DNA of 64,000 nucleotides from Novipirellula galeiformis (GCF_007860095.1 NZ_SJPT01000002.1:806001-870000), one strand, 5' to 3'. Counted from the stretch's first letter, positions 18,990 to 30,016 are shown. Made by a program: numbers and translations. The notes: a model not told the origin generated them from the letters alone.

Positions 18990-21900
18990 GTGATCCAATC
19001 GATTCACCCTCTATCCCGCTTGCGCTTCTCGTGTTGTGGTCTTGCCACACGCATCGGGTCGACGCGTGAATATTGGCAACCAAGACTTCCGTGTTGGCGA
19101 CGGGTGACGGGGCTATTGCTACTCGCATTATCGATTGTTGCCGATTCGGGTACTGAGGTGATCGGCCAGGGGCCAGGCGCCGAACCCCCGCGCGAGATCC
19201 TGCAATCGGGTAGTGAATCGGTCGACCCCGGCAACGGCAGTCCGCTGCGGGTCAAGGGATTTTTGTTTTTGGACAATTCGGGCGTGCCCGTCTTGATGCC
19301 AGGAACCTCCTTTGAAGAGATCGAACGATTACAAAATCTGGAAGCCGGAGTCGACGCCCGCAGCCAAGTTTTCGACTTTCAATCGCTCGAGATCACGGGA
19401 TCCGCTTCGCAAACTCGGGCGGAACTTCGCATTGTGATCCGTTTAACGATTGATTCGACCGCGGGGCGGACCGTGGCGATTCCATTGCGAATGCGAAACT
19501 TTTTCCCGTTAGGGCCTCCCGACGTCAGCGGACTTGATGAATTTCGCATGACCGTCTCGGGCAACGAGTCGGGACATTTGTTGATGGTCAAGACGAATCG
19601 TCGACGTGAAGCGGTGATCACAATGAATGTGGCGGCACGCGTCGATCCAGGCCCGACGCATGCCTTGCAATTCCAACTTCCTGATGTGCCTTCGCTGGTG
19701 CGCATTACCACCGATGACGAACAAGTGACCGGCGAGATTGTCGGCCGTGGCGATGAGGTGATGCAAACCAAACGCGAGTCGGGGCGTCCTGCTCAATTCG
19801 TGATTGAAAGTGGCGGAGGCACGTTTTCGTTGCGTTGGGGAAAACGCGATCGAGCAACGGATGGATCACCGCTGTTGGAAATCGATAACAGCCGGATCGT
19901 GGTCCAATGGGACTCACCTCAAGACCAACCCATTGCCGCGTGCCAAATGATCATTCGAAGTGTGCGTGGCAGCATCAACACGCTTCAGGTTCGATTGCCC
20001 GAGAATGCAGTATTGTTGGACATGCCGACCTTAGGCCCGAATGCACAATCGGTCGAACTGGTCAGCCCCACGTCGCCGGCCAGTTCCCCGAGCAATGGGG
20101 AAGGAGCACTGTTAGACATAGTCATCCCTGAGCAAGAACGTCAGCAGCGGATTGACTTGAATTTTGACATTCAGTTTTCTGCGAGTGATCCCAACGCAGC
20201 GACTCCACTCAGTTTCCGCGCGCCCGAGGTCATCGGAGCGCTGCGGCAACGGGGAGAGATCCAAATTTCGACCGGCGACGACTACCGATTGCGATGGCGG
20301 TCACGTCCATGGGTACAAAGCATTTTGGGACAACCGACCGACGAGACCGGTCGATCGTATTTGTTTCGTTATGATCGCGCGTCGTTTGATTTACCAATTT
20401 GGTTGGCAACGACACGTCGACAATTGAGGCTTTCCACCGAGTCGGAGATTTCGCTTCACGACTCGATCGCTCGGATTAAGTATCGCATCGTTTCCAGTGG
20501 ACGTGCCGCTGAAGGAACGATGCTGAAAATTGACATGGGGTCGTGGCGTTTGCGTTCGATCGAGAACGAAGACACCTCGCAACAAATCGAGTCTGGGCTC
20601 AATGGCAAGCACCATGAAATCTATCTCGAATCGGTGGCCAACGGTGATCCCTCTCCCATTCGGATTGTGGCCGAACACGATTTGCCACTGGTGCCCAAAG
20701 ATGGGGCGTTGACCGGCGGTGCCGCTCAAGAAGACATCGTGTTCGAATTGCCCCACATCACCGATATCGAAGACACGATGTTGGTTCAAGCCTCTACAGT
20801 CTCGGTTGCCAACCAAGGACGATTGTCGTTCGTCGTCGACTTGGAAGGTTCGCAAAACATCGATCGCGTGATCAACGCCGACACTCCCGCGACCGTGGAA
20901 ACGCCTCGTTCGCATTACCGCGTCATCCCGCCCGACGCAGCAAGTAAGTTGATCGGACGGATCGTTCAGCAATCGCCCACGATTTCGCTAGCGGGTGACG
21001 CGTCGATCGAAGTCGAAGGACGGAGTCTCCGTGCAACACTCGATTGGATCGTAAATTCATCGCTTGATCTGGAAGGCCGATTACCGATCCAAATCCCAGC
21101 GCAAGGCCCTATCGCGTCCGCCGCCTCCAAGCCCGCCGCTGCGTCCGCTCGGGCGACTAACGCAACCGAGAAATCGGGTGCGGGAGATCCGTCGACGAAC
21201 GAGGATCTGCCGGACGACTCCGCCGACGCCCAGACAAACTCAGCGAGTCTTCCTAGCGACTGGACCGTCACAGTTAACAATCGCCCCGCAGTCTTGGAAT
21301 CGCGAGGCGATGATCGTTATGAATTGATCTCCGATCAACTATCGAGTGGCTCGATGGCGATTCGTTGGAAGTTGCTGCGGCCGCTGAACGCCCCCACCTC
21401 CGACAACCAGATCGAAACGGTATCCATTCCCCGCCCGTTTGCGGTCGACACGACGTTCCGAGGAACGATGCGAGTGCTGCTGCAAGGCGACGCGGCCACC
21501 GAAATCCTGGCGGCCGACGCCATCGGTCATTACGGGAATAGCGTCGAGGGAGACCCCGAAGCGGAGGAAACGGGGCCACCACCGTCGTCGAATCGTGGCC
21601 TCGACAAATCCACCATGATTCTCGATGCATTGCCTCGCGAACCGCTACGATTGCGAGTTCGCGCCCGACAAACCGCAACTGAAAATATATTCGTCTCACG
21701 CGCTGTCCTGAGAACGGCGGTGGGGTATGCCACACGCATGGAACAATTGCTTGCCAGCGTCGAAGGGAGTCAAGAACTTCGCCTGGGATTGCCGCCGGGT
21801 GACTACTCGATTTCGACCGAAGCATTCGTGGATGGCAATTTCGTCACCGTTCGTCGTGAAACCAATGCGTTGTTAATCGCGTTGCCTGACGATGGTGAGT

Positions 21901-22613
21901 CGCACTTGGTTGATTTACGAGTCTGGTTGCCGCTCGATGCGTCCATGATGGCCGAGGCGATTACGCCCGCCTTGGAGCTACCGATTCGCGTAGGTCGCGT
22001 CTATTGGGAAATTGCCGCGCCTCAAGATTCGCATGTGATTTGGGCGTCACCGACGCTCGGTCGGTCGATGGCGTGGCGATTTGATCGCTGGCGACTGTAT
22101 CGTGAATCAACTCAAAATTCACGTTCGTTAGCAAGCTGGGTGGGCGGTCATGATCTGATCGAAGTCCCTAGAGGAAACCGGTACTTGTACGTGGGTGCGG
22201 ACGTAAAATCGTTTCACGCCGTGGTCGTATCACGCACCATTCTATGGGGCGTGACCGGATCGATCGTTTTGTTCATTGCGGTTTTACTATCGTTCGTACC
22301 GCAAACCCGCCATCCTTTGTTTGCGGTTACCGCGGGGGTCTTGTTTTCCGGGATGTTGGTAATCGCCCCTGATGCCGCCGTGTTGGCTGGACAACTCGGC
22401 ATGATCGCGCTGGTGCTCGTGATTGTGATGTCCGCCATCCGCACCATGGTGCAGTCGCGTGAACACCCTAGCGCACTCGATTCACGGCACCGATCACGTC
22501 GGATCGATAACTCGACTCAAATGCACAAGGACAGTTCCGGAGCCAGTCGCGGCACGCTTTCGGCAACCCGCTCGTTGGCCCATGCATCGAGTGTGAACAA
22601 GGTGACGCCGTGA
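18990..22613 (+). CDS. Large exported protein with C-terminal membrane segments, unknown function (first gene of pair)
   Basis: The frame is open from 18870. I take GTG 18990 as the most plausible start (1207 residues), with low certainty. A signal-anchor lies about 38-55 residues in (RVTGLLLLALSIVADSG). The bulk, about residues 75-1070, is rich in beta-strand-like alternation with many short hydrophobic runs and an Ala/Ser/Asp-rich linker near 720-755. No known domain is recognised. Three hydrophobic helices follow at about 1078-1155 (e.g. TILWGVTGSIVLFIAVLLSF), then a basic cytoplasmic-like tail (SRHRSRR, then Ser-rich). The layout suggests a large periplasmic body anchored in the inner membrane. 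Its last four bases overlap the start of the next gene, so the two are almost surely translated together. Codon use looks like that of the neighbours, so I see no sign of recent transfer. Confidence 0.75.
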   Translation: MIQSIHPLSRLRFSCCGLATRIGSTREYWQPRLPCWRRVTGLLLLALSIVADSGTEVIGQGPGAEPPREILQSGSESVDPGNGSPLRVKGFLFLDNSGVPVLMPGTSFEEIERLQNLEAGVDARSQVFDFQSLEITGSASQTRAELRIVIRLTIDSTAGRTVAIPLRMRNFFPLGPPDVSGLDEFRMTVSGNESGHLLMVKTNRRREAVITMNVAARVDPGPTHALQFQLPDVPSLVRITTDDEQVTGEIVGRGDEVMQTKRESGRPAQFVIESGGGTFSLRWGKRDRATDGSPLLEIDNSRIVVQWDSPQDQPIAACQMIIRSVRGSINTLQVRLPENAVLLDMPTLGPNAQSVELVSPTSPASSPSNGEGALLDIVIPEQERQQRIDLNFDIQFSASDPNAATPLSFRAPEVIGALRQRGEIQISTGDDYRLRWRSRPWVQSILGQPTDETGRSYLFRYDRASFDLPIWLATTRRQLRLSTESEISLHDSIARIKYRIVSSGRAAEGTMLKIDMGSWRLRSIENEDTSQQIESGLNGKHHEIYLESVANGDPSPIRIVAEHDLPLVPKDGALTGGAAQEDIVFELPHITDIEDTMLVQASTVSVANQGRLSFVVDLEGSQNIDRVINADTPATVETPRSHYRVIPPDAASKLIGRIVQQSPTISLAGDASIEVEGRSLRATLDWIVNSSLDLEGRLPIQIPAQGPIASAASKPAAASARATNATEKSGAGDPSTNEDLPDDSADAQTNSASLPSDWTVTVNNRPAVLESRGDDRYELISDQLSSGSMAIRWKLLRPLNAPTSDNQIETVSIPRPFAVDTTFRGTMRVLLQGDAATEILAADAIGHYGNSVEGDPEAEETGPPPSSNRGLDKSTMILDALPREPLRLRVRARQTATENIFVSRAVLRTAVGYATRMEQLLASVEGSQELRLGLPPGDYSISTEAFVDGNFVTVRRETNALLIALPDDGESHLVDLRVWLPLDASMMAEAITPALELPIRVGRVYWEIAAPQDSHVIWASPTLGRSMAWRFDRWRLYRESTQNSRSLASWVGGHDLIEVPRGNRYLYVGADVKSFHAVVVSRTILWGVTGSIVLFIAVLLSFVPQTRHPLFAVTAGVLFSGMLVIAPDAAVLAGQLGMIALVLVIVMSAIRTMVQSREHPSALDSRHRSRRIDNSTQMHKDSSGASRGTLSATRSLAHASSVNKVTP

Positions 22614-25600
22614 TTCAGATCGTTCGCCACGCTTTCTTTGCCTGCATCCTGGTTGGCGTTGGGGTCGGGGCGGCGTCCTTGCCGTGCGTTGCCCAAGAAT
22701 CGACCTCCACCGAGCAACCGCCAACGGCGGAGCCAGCCGGCGATGGTGAAAGCCCGATCACAGGCGAGGTGAGCGAGACCAGCGAGACCAGCGAGACCAG
22801 CGAGACCAGCGAGGGCGCGTCGAATGAAGGCGCCTCGAATGAAGGCGAGACCAAAGCGGGCGAGGCTAGCGACGGTGAACCGAGTGACGCCGAACTTAAC
22901 ACGGAGCAGACCGACCCGGAAACGGGGCAATCGCCCTCCCGCACTAACGATGATGGAAAACCGCCTCAGCCCGAGACCGCAACGTCGCAATCGGATAACA
23001 TGGCATCGTCCGCCCCCGAAGGCGACGCAGCGGAAGATTCGATGGACGAGAGCGTTTCTGAGACACCCTCACCGGAACCGACACCGTCTCCATCGGCCCC
23101 CGCTCCCCCGCTCGTCCGTGACAACCCTTTGGCGGTGCTTCCCGACCAGTTACCCGATGGAACTCGGTTGAGACCCATCGCGTTATTCCATTCTCAATTG
23201 ACCGAATTGGTCCCCGAGAATTTCCAGCCCATTTCGATTTTGCGGCTCAAGGATGCAATCGATTTGGCAACCAGCATGGTGCCTGACGAAAATGCCAGCC
23301 GGGTTCGACACGCGTTGTATGTCATCGAATTGGTTGATGACACGTTGATCAGTGAGCGGTCGGTGCTTGACATCCAATGTGACACGAAAGACACCGTCCA
23401 TCGCAACCTTGGGAAGGTCAACTTAGCAATAAACTCGTCCTCACGCGGTGGCAACCTTGTTAATAGCCCCTCGATACCTCGACTTGAATCGCTCGCCGAT
23501 GGCAATTTGGTTGCGGTGGTCAATGGTGACACCTCGCTTGCGTTTGCGTGGACGTTAAAGAGTGAAACCCCGGGCTTGGTCAAGCAATTCGATTTACGGC
23601 TGCCACCCTCACCACAGACGCGAATCGTACTACAAGTCCCCAAGGGGATCTCGGTTGAATCGCTTGACGGCGTTGTCCGCTTGTCACCGAGCCCTCCGCC
23701 TGAGCTCGAAGTGCGGGCGTTGGGCGTCGACGCCCGTTACTACCTGATCGACGCTGGTGGGTTATCGCGTGTGCGTTTGAAGACGACACGCGAAGGATCA
23801 CGTGACGATCCACACGAATTGTTGGTTCGCAACCAATACACCCAATATTCGATCGACGCAACTCGCGTGGTCTGGTCTCACCAAGCGATCTTACAACTTC
23901 AGGTACCCGATCGGTTGCCGTCGATGGTGATTGGCAACAGCACGATCACGTCGATCGAAGTCAATGCGATCGACACGCCATTCAACTCGACATTGATTGG
24001 CGACGGTGTCTATCGCATCGACATCAATGTCCCCACCGGCTCGCTGCCACAATCCGATTCACCGACGTCGTTGACGATCAAAGGGCAAGCGGTATGGCGG
24101 GACGCTGATGGATGGTGCGATCTGCCTCAGCCCCAATTTCTAGTCGGCGGACTGGTTGTATCAGAAGTCACGAGCAAGGTTGAGTTAAAGACGACCGATC
24201 CATTGCGCGTGATCGAGTGGAAATTGCCCGACGGTTGGGCGATGTCGAGGGAAACGACCGAAAGCGAAGAGACCAAACAAATCTCGGCCTCCGGTCCTCC
24301 GGTGACACTGGACGATTCGGTCATCAGCCATTACAGCTCCGTCAATGCAACAGACGCTGGCGGATCGAGCGAGCAAACGCAGCCCAGTTCCGATCGTGAT
24401 CCGGCAGCTACAACGGACATCAAACCCCCAGTCTGGTCGCGTGTCCGCATCGCTCGTGAGTCGCCCCTTCGCGATGCTTCGACCGTCATCAACCTTTCTT
24501 TGGCCGATGGAATCATCACGGCAACGTCACAATTGCGAGTGCGGTTGGATCCACGGCGTGTGGAACCAATCAAGATTGAATTGCAACGGGGTTGGACGCT
24601 GCAATCGATCAACCTACTCGTATCTGGACGAGTGATCGAAACGCCTTCGATTAACCCGACAACTTCCCAATTCACCATTTGGCCTGAAGCGACGGATGTC
24701 TCGGATTCTGAGTTACTGATCCAAGCCGTTGGACAATCACGAATCATACAAGCCGATCCGCAGATCATCGTTCCGCAAAGTTGGTTTCTGCGATTTGTGG
24801 ATGTCCAAGGTGAATTTCTAGCTGCGGTGACACCTCCGGGCAATCTCGATTGGTCGAGCCAGATGTCGTTATTGAGCCAGCGAATCAAACGTGCCGACAT
24901 CGCTGAACGATTTCAAGAGTTTTTTGCTTCGGCAACGAAGAACGCGATGTTTCTGCGTTGTGTGACCGGGCGCACGCCCGCACTCGTGTTGCAACCACCG
25001 AGCGTCGCATTCGATGTCGCAACGACATTGGTATATCGGCTCGTCGGTGAGGAAGTTTTCGAGGACTTGATCATCGAGATGTCGGCCACGAGTCCATCGC
25101 CGCAAACCATCACCGCGCAAACGGGGCCCGATCTTGATCGTCCTGCATTCACATGGAGCCTTCGACAATCCGATGGCCGCGCCGCGGTCAGTTTACCCGT
25201 CTCGAACGTCTCGCTTGACAAGCCTGACTCGGACGGTGTCTATACCATCGACGTTTCTCAGTGGAATTTACGTGGACAACGCTTGGTTGGACGCCGCCAC
25301 TATTCAATTCAGAACGACCTCTCGGTTCGTCTACCGGTCGTCCCCAATGCCACGTCCCAAACAGCCGAAGTGTTGATCGGCGAGGGATTGAGTGTCAAAC
25401 ACGGTCATGATTCCGTATTGCGAGTTTCCGTTGATGCGAATGTTCGACTGGCCGAGTTGCTCGAAGGACGTCGCGACAACGACGCCGCAGTGACCCCGCC
25501 AAGCGACGCCTCCGGTGCCGCTAAAACGGACTCCCCAGCCGGTGACCCCGCATCGCGATCGTCGACACAAGCGGACTTTGTCAAAACGAAATTGCGCTAC

Positions 25601-28600
25601 GATGCCGTCGATCAACCCTCGTTGGTGATCACTAAAAACGCCGCGAATCCCAACGTCAATATCGTTTGGGACCAAGAGGTAACCCTGGTTGCCTCGAGTC
25701 ACGGTACCGATCGCATCGAAGCGATGCTGGATGTGACGGCGTCTAAACCGCTCGAAATTGATTATGATCATGACTTGAGACTGATTTCAGTCGAGCAAGA
25801 TGGAACGCTGTTGGATTCCATCGATCTCCATCGGCGCCCACTTTTGATCGGAGCGACCAAACCGATCAAGAAACAACGGATCCGTTTGGTTTGGAGCCGA
25901 CAACAGTTTCATCGCAATTGGTGGCGAGATTGCACCATTCCGCTCATTGAGCTCTCCGGCGTTGTGATGCGATCGCATTATCAAGTCCGCGCTTCGTCGG
26001 ATTCCTTTCTGCCGGGAATTCTCTGGGCTAGCTCACCGACAACCGCAACACGTTGGACGTTGCCGATCCAACCCGGTGGCAACGTGCTGTTGGTTCGTCG
26101 CAACAATGCGTTGGCCTTCGGATGGTTGACCGCAATCTTGGTGTTCGCATTGTGTTGGTGGATTGCACGTCGATCCCTTTACCTGTGCGCAATGATTGTC
26201 ATTTTGTTGGCCACGCTCGCGAGCGTGTGGTGGCCATGGCATTCGATCACCATTGGATGGTTTTTGGTTCCTTCGCTGATGGGAGCATTGTTAGTCAGCA
26301 CGCTCCGTTGGAAGGACCGCGTCGAGCAACGAGGTGAGCGGTTGCGATCACAACACGAGGCGGACAGTCAAGCCGAGATGGCCGCGGAGGACTCGACGGA
26401 GTTTTCGGTGTCGACACCGGTCGGCGGCATGATACTTTTTGCGTTTTTGAGTTTGTCGGTGACCACCACCTCGGCTCAGGAAGCCGCGTCGCCTCCGCTG
26501 GATGCAAAGCCAGCTCCTCCCCCCGCTGCGGTTGAACGTCCCACGCCAGCGGTCGACTTGTTAGTTCCCGTGGACATCGATGGCCATGTGGTCGGCGACA
26601 AGCTCTATATTCCCCGAGAACTAAAATCCTCGCTCTTGGCGATGTCATCACGATTGGCACCGGAGGAGGCTCGTTTTCAAATCGCTAACTACCGCCTACG
26701 GATTGAATCAAGTGAGGAATCGCTTCGCCCGGGCGTGTTGCTGCTCGACGCTGATTACATCATCCACACCGACCGCCCAACCGATCGTGTTCGCTTGCCA
26801 TTCACTCCCGCAGTGATTCGCCGAATCGAACTAGTCCAAGATGACCAAGACCGCATTGTTCAGTTTGTGGCAAACTCGACCACCGATGTCATCGCCAACG
26901 TACCTTTGGGGGATCGATTTCGAATGCGCGTCACGCTGATCCCCGAATTGGTGATCGCTGAAAATTTCGACAACAAAGGGCAATTGAATATCCAACTGCC
27001 TCCGATTGCAGCGTCACGTTTGACGGTTGAAGGCAGCGGTAAGCTAGAGCGAGTGCGCATCGGCGGGGTCACCGGACAAGTCGTCTCACAACGTCAATTG
27101 CAAATTTGGACCGCGGACATTGGCCCAATAAAAAAACTGGCCATCGAGTTTGAATTCAACAAAGGCAACGCGGCAACGCCCACGACATCGCAACCACTGC
27201 GACGACGCTACTGGCTTCACGCGGGCAAGTTGCAAACCATCGTCGAATGCCAAGTCGAGCCCGCCTATCCCGTCTCCTCCGGCGATACGGTGTCGCTATT
27301 GCTACGCGATTCGTTGCTCCCGACCGTGGTTTCGAGCTCGTGGGAGATTCGCCAAACTGATTTATTGAGCCCCACCCGCCGTCAAGTCACCTTGGCGGCA
27401 CTGCTCGATGCGCCTGGACCGATACAATTGCTGTGGACATTGCCTTCGCGAGTCAGCAACGCCAACGCGGTGGAGGATGCGATAGCGATGGTCATTCCCG
27501 ATGTCGCCCCCACAGCAGCCGGTGATAGTGAACCTGCGTGGGTCGGAATCAATAGTGACCCTGGAATCCGCGTCCAGCCCATCACGCGTGAACCGCTCGA
27601 CGCGTTGACGGACGATCAATTTCTCGCCGTTTGGTCGGGATATCGTGGCAATAAACCAGATCGTACTTTCGTCGCCTTTGGCCAGCTCCCTTCGTTTCAA
27701 TTGGTGCAAATCCCCGATCCACCGCCCACCATCGCGCAAACGCATCAAGTCCATATTGCGGTCGATGCACTCGAAATTCGCTATCGCGCTGAGATCACGA
27801 ATCACGGCAAGCGGCCACGGCGGTGGATCCTAAAGCTGCCCACGGGAGTATCGTTGCGTCAATTACTCGTCGATGGGCAACCTCTTCAATCGCGACCACT
27901 GGTTTCAAAAAACTTTACGGAAGTGATGCTTGGCGATCTCTCCGACCCCGCAACCACCGTGGTCGAAGCCATCGCAGTCTCTAACCTACCCTCCAACGGA
28001 AAGTTCACCCTTCCCCGACTCACGCTGAACCCAAGCTCCGCGACGACGGATCGCTACTTCGTCACACGTGACCAATCACTCGACGTTCGGTTCGCCTCCC
28101 AAGCCCCCCAAGAGTTCACCGAACGCGTCACGGTCGGCGACCTCGATCATTTGGCCAAGGGCTGGGTGCCGATCGTGGGTTATCAGTTCGATTCAAGCAT
28201 CGTGGGTGATGCGATGCAACTACCTAAATTGGTGTTGCGATCGTCACTTCGTCCAACACGCTTCGATGCAAATCAATTGATCGCGTTGTCGTGGAGCGAC
28301 GGTCGTTGGACCATGCAATCACTGACTCGTTTCGCCCCCGGAAAACTTCCTGATTTCATTGACATTCAAGTACCAACTCGATGGTGTGAATCACTGGAGG
28401 TCAGTTCGGCGGTGCGATGGTCACGGCAACCGGCGAACGATGTTTCCACCCAATTGATTCGCGTCTCGTGTGATGAGCAGGTGCGTGAGAGTCGTGTGAT
28501 TTCGATCAGCGGGACACTAGCGTCAGCAGACAAATCTCGCGTCAGCGTTCCTTCGATTCAAATTCTCGGTGAAGGGCGTCGCTCGGTTCACGTTTCCGTA

Positions 28601-30016
28601 CCAAGCCGTTTAACGAACGAGCCGATTCGATGGCGTTCAAGTTCCGTTCGGGCCGCAGAATTACCCGCATTCTGGTCGACGGTGACCCCTTCGACGAATC
28701 TGGATTTGCTCAGCCCACGAGCAACGTATGCGGTCGCGGCGAGTGGTTGGTCGATCGAATTGGCGCCGCTTCAGCAACAAAACCGGACCGCCATCGTGCT
28801 GGCCGCGGAGACGCGTGTGTTCCCCGGGCACGAACGAATCGTGGTGATGTCCCGATTTGATTTGATCCCCGGTGCGCTTGACGACGTCGAACTTGCCTTA
28901 CCCCAAGACGCAACCTGTTTGGGCGCATGGACGGCAAACCAAGCCGTCAACCCAATGACCGTCGGCGCGCAGGAAACTTCGCAAGCGACGCCCGATAACC
29001 CCTCAGCGAACAACGTCGTACGTTTACCTCTCTCGCTAAGCCGACTCGCCCAAAGTGTCGAAGTCTTGTTTGAACTACCGTTGTCGCGGGCCCATCGAGG
29101 TGACTACGCGGCCCGAATGCTGGCCATTCCTGTTTCGGAAGCGTGGGTTTCGACTTATGCCTTGTCCGATTCGCCTGACACCAATGATCCAAGCACGCCG
29201 GCGGGGGTCAAAAACAAGCCCATCGGCAATGCAAGCGATCCCCATTGGACGCGTGATGAAAAGCGAACACAGATGATCCAGCGACGCGGATTGTCGCTGG
29301 CCGCTTCGATCGTGCAAATGATCAATGATTCCAGCGACATTCTCGCCGAGCGTCCGACTGCCGAGTCGACCACTTGGATTCGGCCGATGATTGCACGATA
29401 TGAGGATTTAGCTGCCGAAGCCGGGCATCCGGTTCAGTGGGGGGTGGCGTCTCAGGCGGCGATCCCTCCCAACCCCGAATCGGGATCCAACTCCGATGCC
29501 CCCCGTCCCTCAGGTCCTCAACCGCCAATCGTTGGAACGGAGGCATCACCTCGCTCAGTCGTTTCCAACCCTCCATCACTAGAGACGCTGAGCTGGGAGC
29601 AGCTCAATGCAAAAATGGAAGTTCACGTCAAACGATATTCGAGTCCTTCGGACGATGTTGCGTTCTTATTCTCCAATCGTGCGAATTTGAAGGGTTACAA
29701 GGTACAACAGATTGAGCAGATTGATTCGCAATTGGACTTAGCCTCGATCACGCTTGACGCCCCTACCGATACCGATTTGCGTACGATCATCACGAATTCC
29801 ATCTCCTTGCTTTGCGGCATGGCGGTGATTGTGTTGCTGTGGCCGCTAAGACGTTACTTTGACGCCATGACGTCGCATCCCGCGTTTTGGTTAGCATTGG
29901 TAGCGATCTGTGGTTTCTTTGTGGCACCGATTCCCGTAGCCGCCAGCTTATTGTTGGTCGCGATTTCGTTACCAGCGTTTCCCAGCGACGGCTTCAAACG
30001 TCATCGCTCGCGATAG
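22610..30016 (+). CDS. Giant 2468-residue exported membrane protein, unknown function (second gene of pair)
   Basis: It starts at GTG 22610, overlapping the previous stop by GTGA. A signal peptide (residues about 4-27, HAFFACILVGVGVGAASLPCVAQ) leads into an acidic, Ser/Thr/Glu-rich low-complexity region (about 30-165). Body 1 (about 170-1150) is predicted beta-rich. Three or more hydrophobic helices follow at about 1165-1235 (ALAFGWLTAILVFALCWWIA and two more), then a charged stretch, then a further hydrophobic segment that looks like a second signal (ILFAFLSLSVTTTSAQE, about 1277-1293). Body 2 (about 1300-2390) follows, and two or three helices close the protein at about 2394-2460. It thus reads as two copies of the layout seen once in the preceding gene. 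No enzyme motif is visible. The role is unknown: an envelope structural or transport-scaffold function is only a guess. Confidence 0.8.
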   Translation: MIQIVRHAFFACILVGVGVGAASLPCVAQESTSTEQPPTAEPAGDGESPITGEVSETSETSETSETSEGASNEGASNEGETKAGEASDGEPSDAELNTEQTDPETGQSPSRTNDDGKPPQPETATSQSDNMASSAPEGDAAEDSMDESVSETPSPEPTPSPSAPAPPLVRDNPLAVLPDQLPDGTRLRPIALFHSQLTELVPENFQPISILRLKDAIDLATSMVPDENASRVRHALYVIELVDDTLISERSVLDIQCDTKDTVHRNLGKVNLAINSSSRGGNLVNSPSIPRLESLADGNLVAVVNGDTSLAFAWTLKSETPGLVKQFDLRLPPSPQTRIVLQVPKGISVESLDGVVRLSPSPPPELEVRALGVDARYYLIDAGGLSRVRLKTTREGSRDDPHELLVRNQYTQYSIDATRVVWSHQAILQLQVPDRLPSMVIGNSTITSIEVNAIDTPFNSTLIGDGVYRIDINVPTGSLPQSDSPTSLTIKGQAVWRDADGWCDLPQPQFLVGGLVVSEVTSKVELKTTDPLRVIEWKLPDGWAMSRETTESEETKQISASGPPVTLDDSVISHYSSVNATDAGGSSEQTQPSSDRDPAATTDIKPPVWSRVRIARESPLRDASTVINLSLADGIITATSQLRVRLDPRRVEPIKIELQRGWTLQSINLLVSGRVIETPSINPTTSQFTIWPEATDVSDSELLIQAVGQSRIIQADPQIIVPQSWFLRFVDVQGEFLAAVTPPGNLDWSSQMSLLSQRIKRADIAERFQEFFASATKNAMFLRCVTGRTPALVLQPPSVAFDVATTLVYRLVGEEVFEDLIIEMSATSPSPQTITAQTGPDLDRPAFTWSLRQSDGRAAVSLPVSNVSLDKPDSDGVYTIDVSQWNLRGQRLVGRRHYSIQNDLSVRLPVVPNATSQTAEVLIGEGLSVKHGHDSVLRVSVDANVRLAELLEGRRDNDAAVTPPSDASGAAKTDSPAGDPASRSSTQADFVKTKLRYDAVDQPSLVITKNAANPNVNIVWDQEVTLVASSHGTDRIEAMLDVTASKPLEIDYDHDLRLISVEQDGTLLDSIDLHRRPLLIGATKPIKKQRIRLVWSRQQFHRNWWRDCTIPLIELSGVVMRSHYQVRASSDSFLPGILWASSPTTATRWTLPIQPGGNVLLVRRNNALAFGWLTAILVFALCWWIARRSLYLCAMIVILLATLASVWWPWHSITIGWFLVPSLMGALLVSTLRWKDRVEQRGERLRSQHEADSQAEMAAEDSTEFSVSTPVGGMILFAFLSLSVTTTSAQEAASPPLDAKPAPPPAAVERPTPAVDLLVPVDIDGHVVGDKLYIPRELKSSLLAMSSRLAPEEARFQIANYRLRIESSEESLRPGVLLLDADYIIHTDRPTDRVRLPFTPAVIRRIELVQDDQDRIVQFVANSTTDVIANVPLGDRFRMRVTLIPELVIAENFDNKGQLNIQLPPIAASRLTVEGSGKLERVRIGGVTGQVVSQRQLQIWTADIGPIKKLAIEFEFNKGNAATPTTSQPLRRRYWLHAGKLQTIVECQVEPAYPVSSGDTVSLLLRDSLLPTVVSSSWEIRQTDLLSPTRRQVTLAALLDAPGPIQLLWTLPSRVSNANAVEDAIAMVIPDVAPTAAGDSEPAWVGINSDPGIRVQPITREPLDALTDDQFLAVWSGYRGNKPDRTFVAFGQLPSFQLVQIPDPPPTIAQTHQVHIAVDALEIRYRAEITNHGKRPRRWILKLPTGVSLRQLLVDGQPLQSRPLVSKNFTEVMLGDLSDPATTVVEAIAVSNLPSNGKFTLPRLTLNPSSATTDRYFVTRDQSLDVRFASQAPQEFTERVTVGDLDHLAKGWVPIVGYQFDSSIVGDAMQLPKLVLRSSLRPTRFDANQLIALSWSDGRWTMQSLTRFAPGKLPDFIDIQVPTRWCESLEVSSAVRWSRQPANDVSTQLIRVSCDEQVRESRVISISGTLASADKSRVSVPSIQILGEGRRSVHVSVPSRLTNEPIRWRSSSVRAAELPAFWSTVTPSTNLDLLSPRATYAVAASGWSIELAPLQQQNRTAIVLAAETRVFPGHERIVVMSRFDLIPGALDDVELALPQDATCLGAWTANQAVNPMTVGAQETSQATPDNPSANNVVRLPLSLSRLAQSVEVLFELPLSRAHRGDYAARMLAIPVSEAWVSTYALSDSPDTNDPSTPAGVKNKPIGNASDPHWTRDEKRTQMIQRRGLSLAASIVQMINDSSDILAERPTAESTTWIRPMIARYEDLAAEAGHPVQWGVASQAAIPPNPESGSNSDAPRPSGPQPPIVGTEASPRSVVSNPPSLETLSWEQLNAKMEVHVKRYSSPSDDVAFLFSNRANLKGYKVQQIEQIDSQLDLASITLDAPTDTDLRTIITNSISLLCGMAVIVLLWPLRRYFDAMTSHPAFWLALVAICGFFVAPIPVAASLLLVAISLPAFPSDGFKRHRSR
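22772..22807 (+). repeat. In-frame 9-bp repeat encoding (SET)4
   Basis: Four tandem copies of AGCGAGACC encode Ser-Glu-Thr repeats in the acidic linker of the giant protein. A 15-bp repeat (GAAGGCGCCTCGAAT-like) follows directly. Both periods are multiples of three, so copy-number change keeps the frame. Confidence 0.9.
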
